This document shows positions 23,752-33,506 of a DNA stretch of 64,000 bases, piece after piece. This DNA comes from Thiocystis minor (GTDB lineage Bacteria; Pseudomonadota; Gammaproteobacteria; Chromatiales; Chromatiaceae): positions 62,001 through 126,000 of the forward strand of contig NZ_NHSQ01000084.1 in NCBI RefSeq assembly GCF_016653465.1. The letters are read 5' to 3'. A model generated the notes under the pieces. It did no database searches and was not told the origin of the DNA. It was given only the letters and a program-made list of their open reading frames with translations. Made by a program: the position numbers and the translations under genes. Each line of letters begins with the position of its first letter. Position 1 is the stretch's first letter.

Positions 23752-26074
23752 AATGCGTCACGCGCGAATGCTCGCGATACCATCCGGCAAACCGCTCGCC
23801 CGACATCGGCATGCCCAGAAAAAAACCCTGGGCCTGGTCGCAATGCCGCTGGCGAAAGAACTCCAGGTCGGCCTCGGTCTCGATGCCGACCGCGGTGACG
23901 TCGAGCTTCAAGGCACGCCCGAGACCGATGATGGTCTCCACAATGGCCGGCATGCGGCCCGTGGCGCCAAGACGCTGGATCAGCGCTCGATTGATCTCCA
24001 GCCGGTCCAGCGGCAGTTGCTCCAGATCGCTGAGCGACGAACAGCCCAGGCCGAAGTCATCGAGCGCCACCCGGATCCGTAAGTGTTGCAGCTCGCCAAG
24101 CACGCGCCGGGATTCCGCCTTGTCCTGCATCAGCGTCGCCTCGCTCAATTCCACCGACAGGGCGTCCGGATCGACCCCGGCCGCCGCGGAGGCGGCGGTC
24201 AGTTGGTGCAGAAATCCCTGATCCTGAAACTGCCGCGCCGACACGTTGACCGCGATCTCGATCGGCGGCAGCCCGCTTTTCCGCCAGGCGGCATGCTGGC
24301 GGTAGGCTTCCTCGAATACCCACTGGCCAAGCTCATGGATCAGACCGCTGGATTCGGCGACCGGGAGGAAACTCCGGGGCGTGAGGTCGGCCTGATCGGT
24401 GCGCGGCCAGCGCAGCAGGGCTTCGACACCGATTACGGCGCCGCTGCGGGTGTCGAGCACCGGCTGGTAGACCAGCCGGAACTCGCGCTTCGACAAACCC
24501 TCGCGCAGACGGTTTTCCAGCAACCCCTCGGCGCGCGCACGTCGATTGAGCGTCTCGGTCACGAACTGATACTGGCCGGGACTGATCTCCTTGGCGTGGT
24601 ACATCGCCAGGTCCGCGCGCTGGATCAGGCAGTCGATCGTGTCGCCGTCCTGCGGGAAGAGGCTGATGCCAAGACTGGCAAGACAGTGCAACTCCAGCCC
24701 ATCGATCGAGTAGGCCGGTTGCAGCTCGGCGAGGGCGCTGCGCGCCACGCGCGCCGCGTCCTCCACGTCGCCGATATTCGCCAGCACGGCGACGAACTCG
24801 TCGCCGCCCAGCCGGGCCACCAGATCCTCGGCGCGAAAGGCGTCCCGCAGCCGTTGCGCAACCGCTTGCAGAAGCTGATCGCCGACCTGATGACCATAGG
24901 CATCGTTGACCGATTTGAAGCGGTCCAGGTCGAAAAACAGCACCGCCAACTGGCGACCCGCACGGCGAGCGCTTGCCAGCATGTGATTGGCCACATGATC
25001 GAGCAGGGCGCGGCCGGGCAGTCCGGTCAGCGGATCGTGTTGCGCGACCTGGATCGCCTGATCCTCGGCCTGCTTGCGCCCGGTCACATCCTGCTGCACC
25101 AGCAGCACGCGCTCGACCGTGCCGGCGGCGTCCTGAATGGCTTTCGGACGCGCCACGAACCAGCGGTAGACCCCATCCTTGCGCCGCAGCCGATATTGGA
25201 GCTCACACGCGTTCTCGGGCATCTCGACAAAGCCCGTCAGGTTGAGCAGAACCGGTTCGCAATCCTCCGGGTGGAGCAGTCCGGCCCACTCGTCAAGCCG
25301 CGTCGGCAACTCGTCGGGGCGATAGCCGGTTTGGCGCCGCCATGCCGGCGGAAAGATGACTTCGTCCGTGTTCGGGTTCCACTCCCAAAAGGTCAGCTCG
25401 GCGATCTCGCTCATCAGACGCAGTCGCAGGGTGTCGAGCAACTCCTGTTCGGTGCGCTTGCGCTCGGTGATGTCGCTCAGGATGACTCGCCAGATGGCGT
25501 GTTCGTTCGTCGCGTTCCGGCTGAGGCTGGTTTCCAGGCGCACCCAGACCGGCTGTCCGTTCTCGTGACTCAGACGCAGCTCGCCGGCCTGTCGCTCGCC
25601 CGATGACCAGAGCCGATTGCGGCAACTGTAATAGGCGTCCCGATCGTCGGGGTGAATGCAGCGGGTCAGCGGCCGACCGATCAGGTCGGTGCGCGGAATG
25701 CCCAGCAGACTGGCCGCGGTCAGATTGGCCTCTTCGATCAGTCCCGCTTCGTTGAGCGTCAGATAGCCCACCGGGGCCAGGTCGAAGAGATCGAAATAGC
25801 GTGCGCGCGAGATTTCCAGCGCCTCCTGCGCGTGCCGCAGTTCATCGTTCTGCATTTCCAGTTCGAGCTGATGGACTTGCAGCTCGTGGAGCAGCCGCTC
25901 GTAGGTCTCGGGCATGAGCGGGTTGTCTCCCGCGGCGGTGCCCGGACCGGCTCCGGCGGGGCGTTCGCGGGAGCTGAGCTTGACCTCCGCGCGCTGGCGC
26001 AGGTCTTGTGGGGATTGCGCATGCGCGGGGCGCGGGGTAGGGGGGCGCTGGGACGGGTCGTCTGATTGAGGCAT
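23750..26074 (-). CDS. PAS-GGDEF-EAL cyclic-di-GMP enzyme
   Basis: 774 residues, cytoplasmic. An N-terminal disordered region is followed by the module ELQVHQLELEMQNDELRHAQ and a first PAS (FDLAPVGYLTLNEAGL), a second PAS/PAC (about 230-340), then GGDEF at about 345-510 with intact RLGGDEF near 422, and EAL at about 525-770 with intact GVEALLRW near 550 and the downstream ENVxxR-type and DDFGLGCSSL motifs. Both synthesis and hydrolysis of c-di-GMP are possible; which dominates cannot be told. It is convergent with the hybrid kinase gene; the next minus-strand gene ends 28 bp upstream of its start. Confidence 0.88.
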   Translation of the reverse strand: MPQSDDPSQRPPTPRPAHAQSPQDLRQRAEVKLSSRERPAGAGPGTAAGDNPLMPETYERLLHELQVHQLELEMQNDELRHAQEALEISRARYFDLFDLAPVGYLTLNEAGLIEEANLTAASLLGIPRTDLIGRPLTRCIHPDDRDAYYSCRNRLWSSGERQAGELRLSHENGQPVWVRLETSLSRNATNEHAIWRVILSDITERKRTEQELLDTLRLRLMSEIAELTFWEWNPNTDEVIFPPAWRRQTGYRPDELPTRLDEWAGLLHPEDCEPVLLNLTGFVEMPENACELQYRLRRKDGVYRWFVARPKAIQDAAGTVERVLLVQQDVTGRKQAEDQAIQVAQHDPLTGLPGRALLDHVANHMLASARRAGRQLAVLFFDLDRFKSVNDAYGHQVGDQLLQAVAQRLRDAFRAEDLVARLGGDEFVAVLANIGDVEDAARVARSALAELQPAYSIDGLELHCLASLGISLFPQDGDTIDCLIQRADLAMYHAKEISPGQYQFVTETLNRRARAEGLLENRLREGLSKREFRLVYQPVLDTRSGAVIGVEALLRWPRTDQADLTPRSFLPVAESSGLIHELGQWVFEEAYRQHAAWRKSGLPPIEIAVNVSARQFQDQGFLHQLTAASAAAGVDPDALSVELSEATLMQDKAESRRVLGELQHLRIRVALDDFGLGCSSLSDLEQLPLDRLEINRALIQRLGATGRMPAIVETIIGLGRALKLDVTAVGIETEADLEFFRQRHCDQAQGFFLGMPMSGERFAGWYREHSRVTH

Positions 26075-26102
26075 CGGTCAGCTCCGTCAGCGTGTGATTC
26101 GC

Positions 26103-27878
26103 TCAGTCGCCAAAAGGAGGAGCAGGACAGCGTGCCAGCAGGGCAACCAGCTCATTCTGCCCCAAGGGTTTGAGCAGATGCTCGTCAAATCCCGTCGCCC
26201 TGGTCCGTTCGACGTCCTGGGGCTGCCCATAGCCGGTGACCGCCGCCAGCCAGGCGGTGCGTCCCGGTTCGGTCGCGCGCAGTCGGCGCGCGACCTCGTA
26301 GCCGTCCATGCCGGGCAAACCGAGATCGAGCAGGATCAAATTGGGTCGCAGGCGTTCGATGGCCGCGAGCGCGGTGGGGCCATCCGGCGCAACTTCGACC
26401 TCTTGGCCGAGAAGACGCAGCAGCAGGGCACAGCTCTGGGCCACATCGGGCTGATCCTCGACGATCAGGATCCGGTGCATGGCCGTGGCGCACGTTTCGC
26501 GATCCGACGACGGCCTCGCCACCGGCAAACGCGACAGCGGCAGGCGCAGGGTAAAGGTGCTGCCCTGGCCGAGTCCGGGGCTCGTCGCCTCGACGCTCCC
26601 GCCGTGCAGCTCCACCAGCCCCTTGACCAGGGAAAGCCCCAGTCCGAGTCCGCCCCGGCTGCGTTCGCCGGTCTGCTCGGACTGCATGAAGGGGTCGAAA
26701 ATCCGGGACAGCAGGGACGGCTCGATGCCGGCCCCCGTGTCGCAGACTTGGAGCACCGCGCGGCCGTCCGCCGTCTTCAGCGAGAGCGACACCACCGCTT
26801 CCGCCGCGCTGAACTGGCAGGCGTTGCGCAGCAGATTGACGACGATCTGGGTCAGGCGCACCGGCTCGCCGTTCAGGGGCAGGGGCAGGGCGGGGAGCGT
26901 CAGGGCCAGCCGCTGCCGGCGTTCTTCGAGGAGCGGACGGATCTGCTCGGCGGCATGCTCCACGATCTCGCGCAGGTCGCAGGGTTCCAGGGCGAGGCGT
27001 ATCTTGCCGCGGCAGAGATGGGAGACATCGAGCAGGTCGTCCACCAGACGGGAGAGATGGCCGACCTGGCGGTTCAGAATGTCCGCGATCTGGTTGAGCC
27101 GCGTCGCATCCTGAGTTGGCGCAAGCCGCAGGATCTCGGCGACATGACGGATCGGGGCCAGCGGATTCCTAAGCTCGTGTCCGAGCATGGCGAGAAAGTG
27201 GTCCTTGCGTCGGTTTTCCTCGCGCTGGGCCGCCTCGGCAAGCCGCGCCGCCTCCGCGCGCTGGCGTTCGCTCAAGTCGCTCAGGGTGACGAGACAGGGC
27301 GTCGACACCCCGTCGCGCTCCTTCGCCAGGGCGAAATCCAGATGGGCCGGGAAGGGCATGCCGCCCGGTTTCCGCAGATGCAGATCGCAGGCTTGCCAGT
27401 TGCCCGTGGCGAAGACATTCTGGCGGCAGCGCAAAAAGTTCTCATGATCCGCGGGCAGGATGAAGCCGGTCAGCGGCCGCATGGTCAGGGCGTCGCGGGA
27501 GCGGCCCAGCAGGGTGGCCGCGGCGAGATTCGCCTCGCGGATCAGACCCTGTTCGGTGATGGTGAGATACCCCACCGGCGCCAGGTCATAGAGGTCGAAA
27601 TAGCGCGTCCGAGACAGCTCCAGCGCCTCCTGGGTGCGACGCAACTCCTCGTTTTGCATTTCCAGTTCGATCTGGTGCACATTCAGATCCTGGAGCAGAC
27701 GCTGGACGTCATCGGATCCGAGCGATGCCAGATCGTCCAGGCTTATGCTTTTCCGCCGTTCTCCCTTGCGCCGCTTCGGGACTGGCCCGTGTGCGGTCGA
27801 TGGCTCTCGCGTGTGCGGTGCGTTGTCGATGGCGCTCATCGGATCCCTGGCCTCTTGTCGGTCGTTGTTATGATTCAT
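26103..27878 (-). CDS. PAS hybrid sensor histidine kinase with C-terminal receiver
   Basis: 591 residues. A basic N-terminal tail leads to the module DLNVHQIELEMQNEELRRTQ and a PAS domain (YDLAPVGYLTITEQGL) closely like that in the GGDEF-EAL protein. Then come HisKA with His at about 234 (AMLGHELRNPLAPI), HATPase with NLLRNACQFS and GGLGLGLSLVKGLVELHGGS, and a receiver with Asp at about 517 (LILLDLGLPGMDGYEVARRL). No membrane segment. It lies between the GGDEF-EAL and CheB/CheR genes on the same strand and is probably cotranscribed with both. Confidence 0.87.
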   Translation of the reverse strand: MNHNNDRQEARDPMSAIDNAPHTREPSTAHGPVPKRRKGERRKSISLDDLASLGSDDVQRLLQDLNVHQIELEMQNEELRRTQEALELSRTRYFDLYDLAPVGYLTITEQGLIREANLAAATLLGRSRDALTMRPLTGFILPADHENFLRCRQNVFATGNWQACDLHLRKPGGMPFPAHLDFALAKERDGVSTPCLVTLSDLSERQRAEAARLAEAAQREENRRKDHFLAMLGHELRNPLAPIRHVAEILRLAPTQDATRLNQIADILNRQVGHLSRLVDDLLDVSHLCRGKIRLALEPCDLREIVEHAAEQIRPLLEERRQRLALTLPALPLPLNGEPVRLTQIVVNLLRNACQFSAAEAVVSLSLKTADGRAVLQVCDTGAGIEPSLLSRIFDPFMQSEQTGERSRGGLGLGLSLVKGLVELHGGSVEATSPGLGQGSTFTLRLPLSRLPVARPSSDRETCATAMHRILIVEDQPDVAQSCALLLRLLGQEVEVAPDGPTALAAIERLRPNLILLDLGLPGMDGYEVARRLRATEPGRTAWLAAVTGYGQPQDVERTRATGFDEHLLKPLGQNELVALLARCPAPPFGD

Positions 27879-27911
27879 CGCGTCCCCCGGCGGCTGTGGC
27901 GCCGCGGATTC

Positions 27912-30900
27912 CTATGCATCGCCCGTGCCGGCGGGCGACTCCCGTTCGGTGATGTCCTCGATCGCGAGCAGGATGGCGCCGGGCTGACCGCCCGCGGCGG
28001 CGAGACGGCGGGCGTTGAGTCGCAGGACGCGCACGCCGATTCGCGCAAACTCGCGGGTCAGCCGATAGTCCTCGCAACTGCTCCCCCGCGACTGAATGTC
28101 GCCGAGGAGGGTCGTCAATGCCGGGATGTCCCATTGCCCGTTGTCCAGCGCGCTCAGGGGTTGACCCAGAGTCTCCGCCTCGGCGATCCGAAAGCGCCGA
28201 TAGAAGGCCGGGTTGGCCGAGATCACGCGTAACTCGGCATCCAGCACGAGCAACGCTTCGCGCACCGTCTCCACGATGCCCGCGGCCAGGGCGCGCGCCT
28301 CTTCGAGCGCCTGCTCGATCCGCTTGCGCGCGGAGATGTCCATGAAGGTCATCACCGCCCCCTCGATGACGTTGTCGAGGGTGACATAGGGTCCGATGCG
28401 CATCAGATACCAGTCGCCCTGCAGGGTCTGGACTTCTTGTTCGTAGGGTGTCAGGCGCTTGAGCACCGCCCGCGCGTCCTCGACCAAACCATGATAGTTC
28501 AGCAGGTTGGAGACGATGTCGCCGACCGGCCGGCCGATGTCGCTCTGAATCAGCTTGATCAGCCGGGTGGCGCTCGGGGTGAAGCGGGTGATGCGCAACT
28601 GGTGGTCGACGAACAGGGTGGCGATTCCGGTTCCGGCCAGCAGGTTGTTCATGTCATTATTGACGCGCGACAGATCGGCGACCTTGTCCTGCAGCTCGGC
28701 GTTGACGGTGGCCAGTTCCTCGTTGACCGATTGCAGCTCTTCCTTGGAGGTCTCCAGCTCTTCGTTGGTGGATTGCAGCTCCTCGTTGACCGACTGCATC
28801 TCCTCGTTGGTCGATTTCAGCTCCTCGTTGGCGCTCTGCATCTCTTCCAGGGTGCTCTGGAGATATTCCTCCTTGGCCCGCAGCTCCGACTCCAGTTCCG
28901 CGATGCTCCGCGCGCCGCTGCCCTGTTTCCCGCCGCCGGCGTCTTCCGCGGCGCGCGTCTCGACCGCCGGCGTGGGCACGGCCTCCAGCACCACCAGGTA
29001 AAGATCCGGCAGGACGCCGCCATCGAGCGCCTGGACCGGATGCACGGTCAGATTGACGCCGGTGAAGTCGCCGTTGGTCTTGACCCGCAGCGCCGGCAGA
29101 TGGACCGACTCCTTGCGCGCCACCGCCCGCTGCAGCGACCGCGTCAGCTCGCGGCGCAACCCCTCGCGCGCCATCTCGAGGATGTTCATGGCGGCATCCC
29201 CGGCGGCGGGTTCCAGATACTGCCCGCTGCGGCCATGAATATAGAGAATCTCGCCGCGTCCGTTGGTCAGAATGCCGACCGGATTGAAATGATTCAGCAA
29301 GGCCCCTTCGGTCAGCGCGCGCGACTCGCTGACGGCCTGGCCCCGCCCCAACGGCGCGGGCACCCGCGGTCGCGCGCCGTTGGGCGGGGGCGAGGTGAAG
29401 TTGCTCGGCGCCAGCGAGGGAGCGCTCGGCGACGACTCCTGACGGACATAGAATTTCCACTTCCGGTTGAGCGGCGCGAAAGACGCGAGCGCCTCGCCCG
29501 TCGTCTCCGAGCTGCCCAGAAACAGCACGCCGCCCGGATTCAGGGCATAGTGGAAGAGCGACATCAGCCGTTTCTGCAGGTCACTGTTCAGATAGATCAG
29601 GAGATTGCGGCAACTGATCAGGTCCAGCCGCGAAAAGGGCGGATCCTTGATCAGGTTCTGCTCGGAGAACACCAGGAGATCGCGCACGACCTTCTGGATA
29701 CGATAGACGCCATCCTCGGCATCCTGGGAGAAGAAGCGCGCCAGCCGCTCGGCGGAGACATCGACCGCGATGCTGGCGGGGTAGGCGCCAATGCGCGCGC
29801 GTTCGATCGAGCGGGCGTCGAGATCGGTGGCGAACATCTGCACCCGATAGGTCTTTTTCAGGGTTTCCAGATGCTCCTGGAGCAGGATGGCGATGGAATA
29901 GGCTTCCTCGCCGGTGGAGCAGCCGCACACCCAGATCCGCACCGGCGCGCCCGCCGGCTTGTTGGCGAACAGCCCCGGAATCACCTCGCGCTCCAGCACG
30001 GCGAAGGCCTCGGGATCGCGGAAAAAACAACTGACGCCGACCAGCAGGTCCTGAAACAGCGCGTCGATCTCCGCCGGATCCTTCTGGAGATAGCGCAGAT
30101 AGTCGTCCAGTTGATCGATCCGGTGCAGCGCCATGCGCCGCTCGATCCGCCGTTCCAGGGTGCTGTGCTTGTACTGCGAAAAATCGTGGCTGGTGCGGTC
30201 GCGCAGGAGGATGCAGATCTTGTTCAACGCATCCACGGCCCGCGGGCGCGGCGAGACCGGCGCGCGCGCTTTTCTGCCAAAGGCATGCGCCGCGAAGTCC
30301 ATGAGCTGCGCCGGCATCTCGGCCGGCGCCAGCTCGAAATCCACCAGTCCGGTGGCCAGGGCGCTGCGCGGCATGCCGTCATAGGTCGCGCTCTTGGGCG
30401 TCTGGACCATGACCATGCCGCCCTCGCCCTTGATCGCCCGCGCGCCCAGCGTCCCGTCGCTGCCGGTGCCGGAGAGGATGACGCAGATCGACCGCTCGTG
30501 CTGGTCCTGGGCCAGCGAACGGAAGAAAAAGTCGATGGGCAGACGCAACCCGCGCGGCGCCTTGGGCTCCAGCAGGTGCAGCTTGCCGTTCAGCAGGGCC
30601 ATGTCCAGGTTGGGCGGGATGATGTAGGCGCAATCCGGACGAACCGTCACGCCGTCCACGACTTCCTGGACCTCCATGCTCGTGTAGCGTTTGACCAGTT
30701 CGGTCAGGATGCTCTTGTGATCGGGCGCGAGATGCTGCACCAGCACGAAGGCCATGCCGGTCTGGAGATCGGCGGGGATGGCGGAGAAAAACGCCTCGAA
30801 GGCCGCCAGACCGCCCGCCGAGGCGCCGATGCCGACGATCGGGAAAGGCGGTTCGGGCGCTGGCGCTGGCTCTGACGCGGTATCGGTGTTCGGCGGATCC

Positions 30901-30998
30901 GTCGGCTCCGCGACGAGCGGCGAGTTTGGCGCATCGGTTGCTGTAGCGTCTTCCCTTGCTGAATCCTTGTTCGCATTGTTGGTTTTATCCCTATCCAT
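27912..30998 (-). CDS. CheB/CheR-PAS fusion (methylesterase-methyltransferase) signalling protein
   Basis: 1028 residues. A CheB methylesterase domain at about 48-245 has catalytic GASAGG, VQHLAPDH and SGTGSDGT intact and no receiver in front. A CheR methyltransferase follows at about 265-490 (VRIWVCGCSTGEEAYSIAIL). Then a PAS, a long heptad coiled coil of repeated SANEEL/STNEEL units (about 700-770), and two PAS domains. It modifies and demodifies glutamates on receptors in the chemotaxis-like families, but no MCP gene lies in the window, so its target is unknown. First gene of the three-gene minus-strand block. Confidence 0.9.
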   Translation of the reverse strand: MDRDKTNNANKDSAREDATATDAPNSPLVAEPTDPPNTDTASEPAPAPEPPFPIVGIGASAGGLAAFEAFFSAIPADLQTGMAFVLVQHLAPDHKSILTELVKRYTSMEVQEVVDGVTVRPDCAYIIPPNLDMALLNGKLHLLEPKAPRGLRLPIDFFFRSLAQDQHERSICVILSGTGSDGTLGARAIKGEGGMVMVQTPKSATYDGMPRSALATGLVDFELAPAEMPAQLMDFAAHAFGRKARAPVSPRPRAVDALNKICILLRDRTSHDFSQYKHSTLERRIERRMALHRIDQLDDYLRYLQKDPAEIDALFQDLLVGVSCFFRDPEAFAVLEREVIPGLFANKPAGAPVRIWVCGCSTGEEAYSIAILLQEHLETLKKTYRVQMFATDLDARSIERARIGAYPASIAVDVSAERLARFFSQDAEDGVYRIQKVVRDLLVFSEQNLIKDPPFSRLDLISCRNLLIYLNSDLQKRLMSLFHYALNPGGVLFLGSSETTGEALASFAPLNRKWKFYVRQESSPSAPSLAPSNFTSPPPNGARPRVPAPLGRGQAVSESRALTEGALLNHFNPVGILTNGRGEILYIHGRSGQYLEPAAGDAAMNILEMAREGLRRELTRSLQRAVARKESVHLPALRVKTNGDFTGVNLTVHPVQALDGGVLPDLYLVVLEAVPTPAVETRAAEDAGGGKQGSGARSIAELESELRAKEEYLQSTLEEMQSANEELKSTNEEMQSVNEELQSTNEELETSKEELQSVNEELATVNAELQDKVADLSRVNNDMNNLLAGTGIATLFVDHQLRITRFTPSATRLIKLIQSDIGRPVGDIVSNLLNYHGLVEDARAVLKRLTPYEQEVQTLQGDWYLMRIGPYVTLDNVIEGAVMTFMDISARKRIEQALEEARALAAGIVETVREALLVLDAELRVISANPAFYRRFRIAEAETLGQPLSALDNGQWDIPALTTLLGDIQSRGSSCEDYRLTREFARIGVRVLRLNARRLAAAGGQPGAILLAIEDITERESPAGTGDA

Positions 30999-31157
30999 GG
31001 CGTGCCTATCAAAAACGTAGAGGGAAATGGGATGCCGCGTTCATTCGAGACTCATCCGACGACCGGCACGGGCAAAACGAACAGCCACTTAAACATGGCC
31101 TATATAACCATTCCTTGTCGCGAAAGCGATCCGTACAACTACCTCATTTTCACGAGA

Positions 31158-31257
31158 CGTCGGCGCGGCCTGCCGACGCAATCGCCGTGGGAGCGCCGCC
31201 CTGGAGCGACGAGGCCGCTGCGACCAGCCTCGTTCGCGGCGGGGCGCCGCTCCCACG
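31158..31257. repeat. Nested inverted repeats in intergenic region
   Basis: CGTCGGC-7 nt-GCCGACG at 31158-31178 precedes a 72-bp imperfect palindrome 31186-31257 whose ends are CGTGGGAGCG and CGCTCCCACG, with inner arms ACGAGGC and GCCTCGT. The 385-bp gap 30999-31383 between divergent cheB/cheR and the glycosyltransferase gene holds no convincing gene. Confidence 0.7.
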
Positions 31258-31383
31258 TCTGAGCACGGATTCAGGCTATCATAAGCCCTACTCGGTTCGG
31301 AACCTGACCACAGGTTCCAAATCCGTCGACACCGTCACAGACAGGCCGGCTGTTTAGTTAACCCCCCTTCAGGACCATCGCCC

Positions 31384-33033
31384 TTGCAGCACCCCTTTTC
31401 CTCGATCTCCGCCGCCGGTCCGCGACCCGACTCGGACACGGACACCAAACTCCTGATCGGTCTGCTGCTCGTCATCCTCTGCGCCGGCACGGCGCGGCTG
31501 TTCGGGCTCGATCATCTGCTGGTCTGGCATGACGAGGTCTTTACCCTGCTGCGCGTGTTCGGCTACCGCCATGACGAGGTCCAGGCCGCGATCTTCAGCG
31601 GACAACTCCTGACCCCGGACGATCTGTTGCGCGTCCAGCGCCCGGACCCCGCGCATACCTGGGCCGACGCCTTTCGCGCCTTCGCCGGGCATCCGGAGCA
31701 CGCGCCCCTCTATTATGTATTGGCACGGCTGGCGACCGCGCTGCCGCTCGATCCGGTGAACGCCGCGCGCGGCGTCTCGGCCTTCTTCGGCATCCTGCTG
31801 ATCCCGTCCGTCTACTGGCTGACACGCGAACTCTTCGGTCGCGGACTCGCCCCCTGGATCGCCGCCGCCCTGGTCGCCTGTTCGCCGCTTCAGTTTCTCT
31901 ACGCTCAGGAGGCGCGTCAATATGCGCTCTGGCTGCTGCTGACGGCGTCATCGAGCGCCGCGCTGGCGCGCGCGATGCGCCGCGACCGGCGCACGGACTG
32001 GTGGCTCTACGGTCTGTTCATGACGCTCGGCGTTTATGCCCATCTGCTGTTCGTGCTGATGATCCCAGCGCACGCGCTCTACGGACTGACGGTCTCTCGG
32101 GCCGGCGACACTCAGGCGGGACGACTGGCCCGGCTGGCCCGCCGCTGGGGTATCGCGGTTGGCGTCAGTCTGATGCTGTTCACGCCCTGGCTGTGGGTGA
32201 TCGCCACCCAGCCCGGCCGGGTCGATCATTTCACGCACTGGATGCAACGCCCGGTCGAGATCGGCGACCTGCTCGCGGCCTGGGCGCTGCATCCGACCCG
32301 AACCTTTGTCGACCTGACCCCAAGCCCCGTGCTCTGGTGGAGCCTGCTGATCGTCCCGCTCGTCTGGGCGCTGGCGCGTTTCGTCCGCCGTGCCCCGCGG
32401 GCGGCGGTCTGGCTGCTCGTCGCCATGGCGCTGGCCTACAGCGGCGTCATGCTGGGTCCGGATCTGCTGCTTGGCGGCAGCCGTTCGCTGCACGCGCGCT
32501 ATGCACTGCCGACGCTGCTGGCCATTCAGATCATGGTCGCCTGGGTCATCGGCGCGGCCATCGCCGCGCCGCCCGGCTCCTGGTCGCGCCGTTCCGGGCT
32601 CATAGCCCTGGCCCTGCTGGTCGGGCTCGGCGGCTGGTCGCTGTTCGCCATCCAGCGCGCCGAGACCTGGTCGACCAAGAACTTCAGCGCGAGCAATGCC
32701 GATATCGCCCGCGTCGCCAATGCCTCGTCCTCGACCCTGATCGTGGCGAGCGACAGCGGGGTGGGACTGGGCGAGTTGATCTCGCTCGCCTATCATCTTG
32801 ATCCGAGAGTTCGTCTCTGGGGGCCGCCCTGGAACCAGCCAATCACGGTTCCAGCCGGTTTTGAGACCCTGATCGCTCTGACCCCGTCGGATCAATTGCG
32901 GGACGCCATCGGTCCTGAACGGCTTTTGACGCCCCTGGCCGGCACCTGGCAATGGTTCGCGGTCGAACCGCGCCGAACGAACTCCGACAAACCGACCGCG
33001 CCGCCTTACGCGAACGAAGGAAGGGTTCATTAA
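31384..33033 (+). CDS. GT-C glycosyltransferase (family 39 / ArnT-like)
   Basis: 549 residues with about 11-13 hydrophobic helices. The conserved acidic pair of GT-C enzymes is in the first luminal loop (VWHDEVFTLL, Asp50-Glu51), followed by ETGLRR-like helices and a periplasmic C-terminal domain (NADIARVANASSSTLIVASD). Such enzymes transfer sugars from polyprenyl-phosphate donors to lipid or protein acceptors; the acceptor is unknown. The start codon is TTG with CAGGA upstream. The helix set and the length are normal for the family. Confidence 0.8.
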   Translation: MQHPFSSISAAGPRPDSDTDTKLLIGLLLVILCAGTARLFGLDHLLVWHDEVFTLLRVFGYRHDEVQAAIFSGQLLTPDDLLRVQRPDPAHTWADAFRAFAGHPEHAPLYYVLARLATALPLDPVNAARGVSAFFGILLIPSVYWLTRELFGRGLAPWIAAALVACSPLQFLYAQEARQYALWLLLTASSSAALARAMRRDRRTDWWLYGLFMTLGVYAHLLFVLMIPAHALYGLTVSRAGDTQAGRLARLARRWGIAVGVSLMLFTPWLWVIATQPGRVDHFTHWMQRPVEIGDLLAAWALHPTRTFVDLTPSPVLWWSLLIVPLVWALARFVRRAPRAAVWLLVAMALAYSGVMLGPDLLLGGSRSLHARYALPTLLAIQIMVAWVIGAAIAAPPGSWSRRSGLIALALLVGLGGWSLFAIQRAETWSTKNFSASNADIARVANASSSTLIVASDSGVGLGELISLAYHLDPRVRLWGPPWNQPITVPAGFETLIALTPSDQLRDAIGPERLLTPLAGTWQWFAVEPRRTNSDKPTAPPYANEGRVH

Positions 33034-33050
33034 TCAGCTCAACAAGCCCA

Positions 33051-33497
33051 TTAGCGAATACCTTTGGCGCCATTGTCGTTGTCGCTATCGTTGTCGTTGT
33101 CGTTGTCGTCATCGATTTGATCATAGCAACCACAATTCTCCCGCACTTCATGGTTGCGCTGTCCGAGCTTTGTCAGCATCGAAACGATCCGAATCAACAT
33201 CGTCTTGGCATGCGTATTTTCAGCCGCACTCAGCACTCCGCAGGCTTCCAGGCAGTCCTGGATCGATCCGCATTCCAACGCCGAACCGCGAGCGATTTCG
33301 AAAAAGCGGCGTCGATCGGCGTTGGTTCCCTTGCCGTTGCCTTCGGCAAGGTTCAAAGGGATCGACTGCGAGGCCCGCAGCAGTTGGTCTCGCGCGTGGC
33401 GATCGATGCCTTTCAAACGCTTTGCGGTTTCGTACGCCCAAGCCACGTAGCGGATCGAGACCCGGTAGACGTCGAGTTGTTCATGGGCAAATTGCAT
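33051..33497 (-). CDS. Four-helix-bundle protein (23S rRNA IVS / Avd-like family) with Asp-Asn tail
   Basis: 148 residues. Residues 1 to about 120 match the 'four helix bundle protein' family: LDVYRVSIRYVAWAYETAKR, DQLLRASQSIPLNLAEGNGK, RRRFFEIARGSALECGSIQD, and a last helix. The family occurs in intervening sequences of 23S rRNA genes and as Avd of diversity-generating retroelements; neither context is present. The final about 18 residues (DDDNDNDNDSDNDN...) are encoded by the GTTGTC array and are not part of the family. The gene lies between two inverted hexamer arrays. Confidence 0.85.
   Translation of the reverse strand: MQFAHEQLDVYRVSIRYVAWAYETAKRLKGIDRHARDQLLRASQSIPLNLAEGNGKGTNADRRRFFEIARGSALECGSIQDCLEACGVLSAAENTHAKTMLIRIVSMLTKLGQRNHEVRENCGCYDQIDDDNDNDNDSDNDNGAKGIR
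33072..33113. repeat. Left hexamer arm inside 3' end of four-helix-bundle gene
   Basis: ATTGTC, GTTGTC, GCTATC, three GTTGTC and GTCATC in a row. It reads as GACAAC-type units on the coding strand and gives the Asp-Asn tail. Confidence 0.9.
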
Positions 33498-33506
33498 TGA
33501 TTCCTC

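Noticed and set aside
26094-30875. Very long plus-strand open frames opposite the kinase and CheB/CheR genes
   Set aside because: Antisense shadows; the minus-strand frames carry all catalytic motifs.
31002-31262. Small plus-strand frame before the glycosyltransferase gene
   Set aside because: It runs through the palindromic repeats and has no ribosome-binding site or motif.
33051-33497. Diversity-generating retroelement (Avd protein)
   Set aside because: No reverse transcriptase, template/variable repeat or target gene is seen; the fold alone is not enough.
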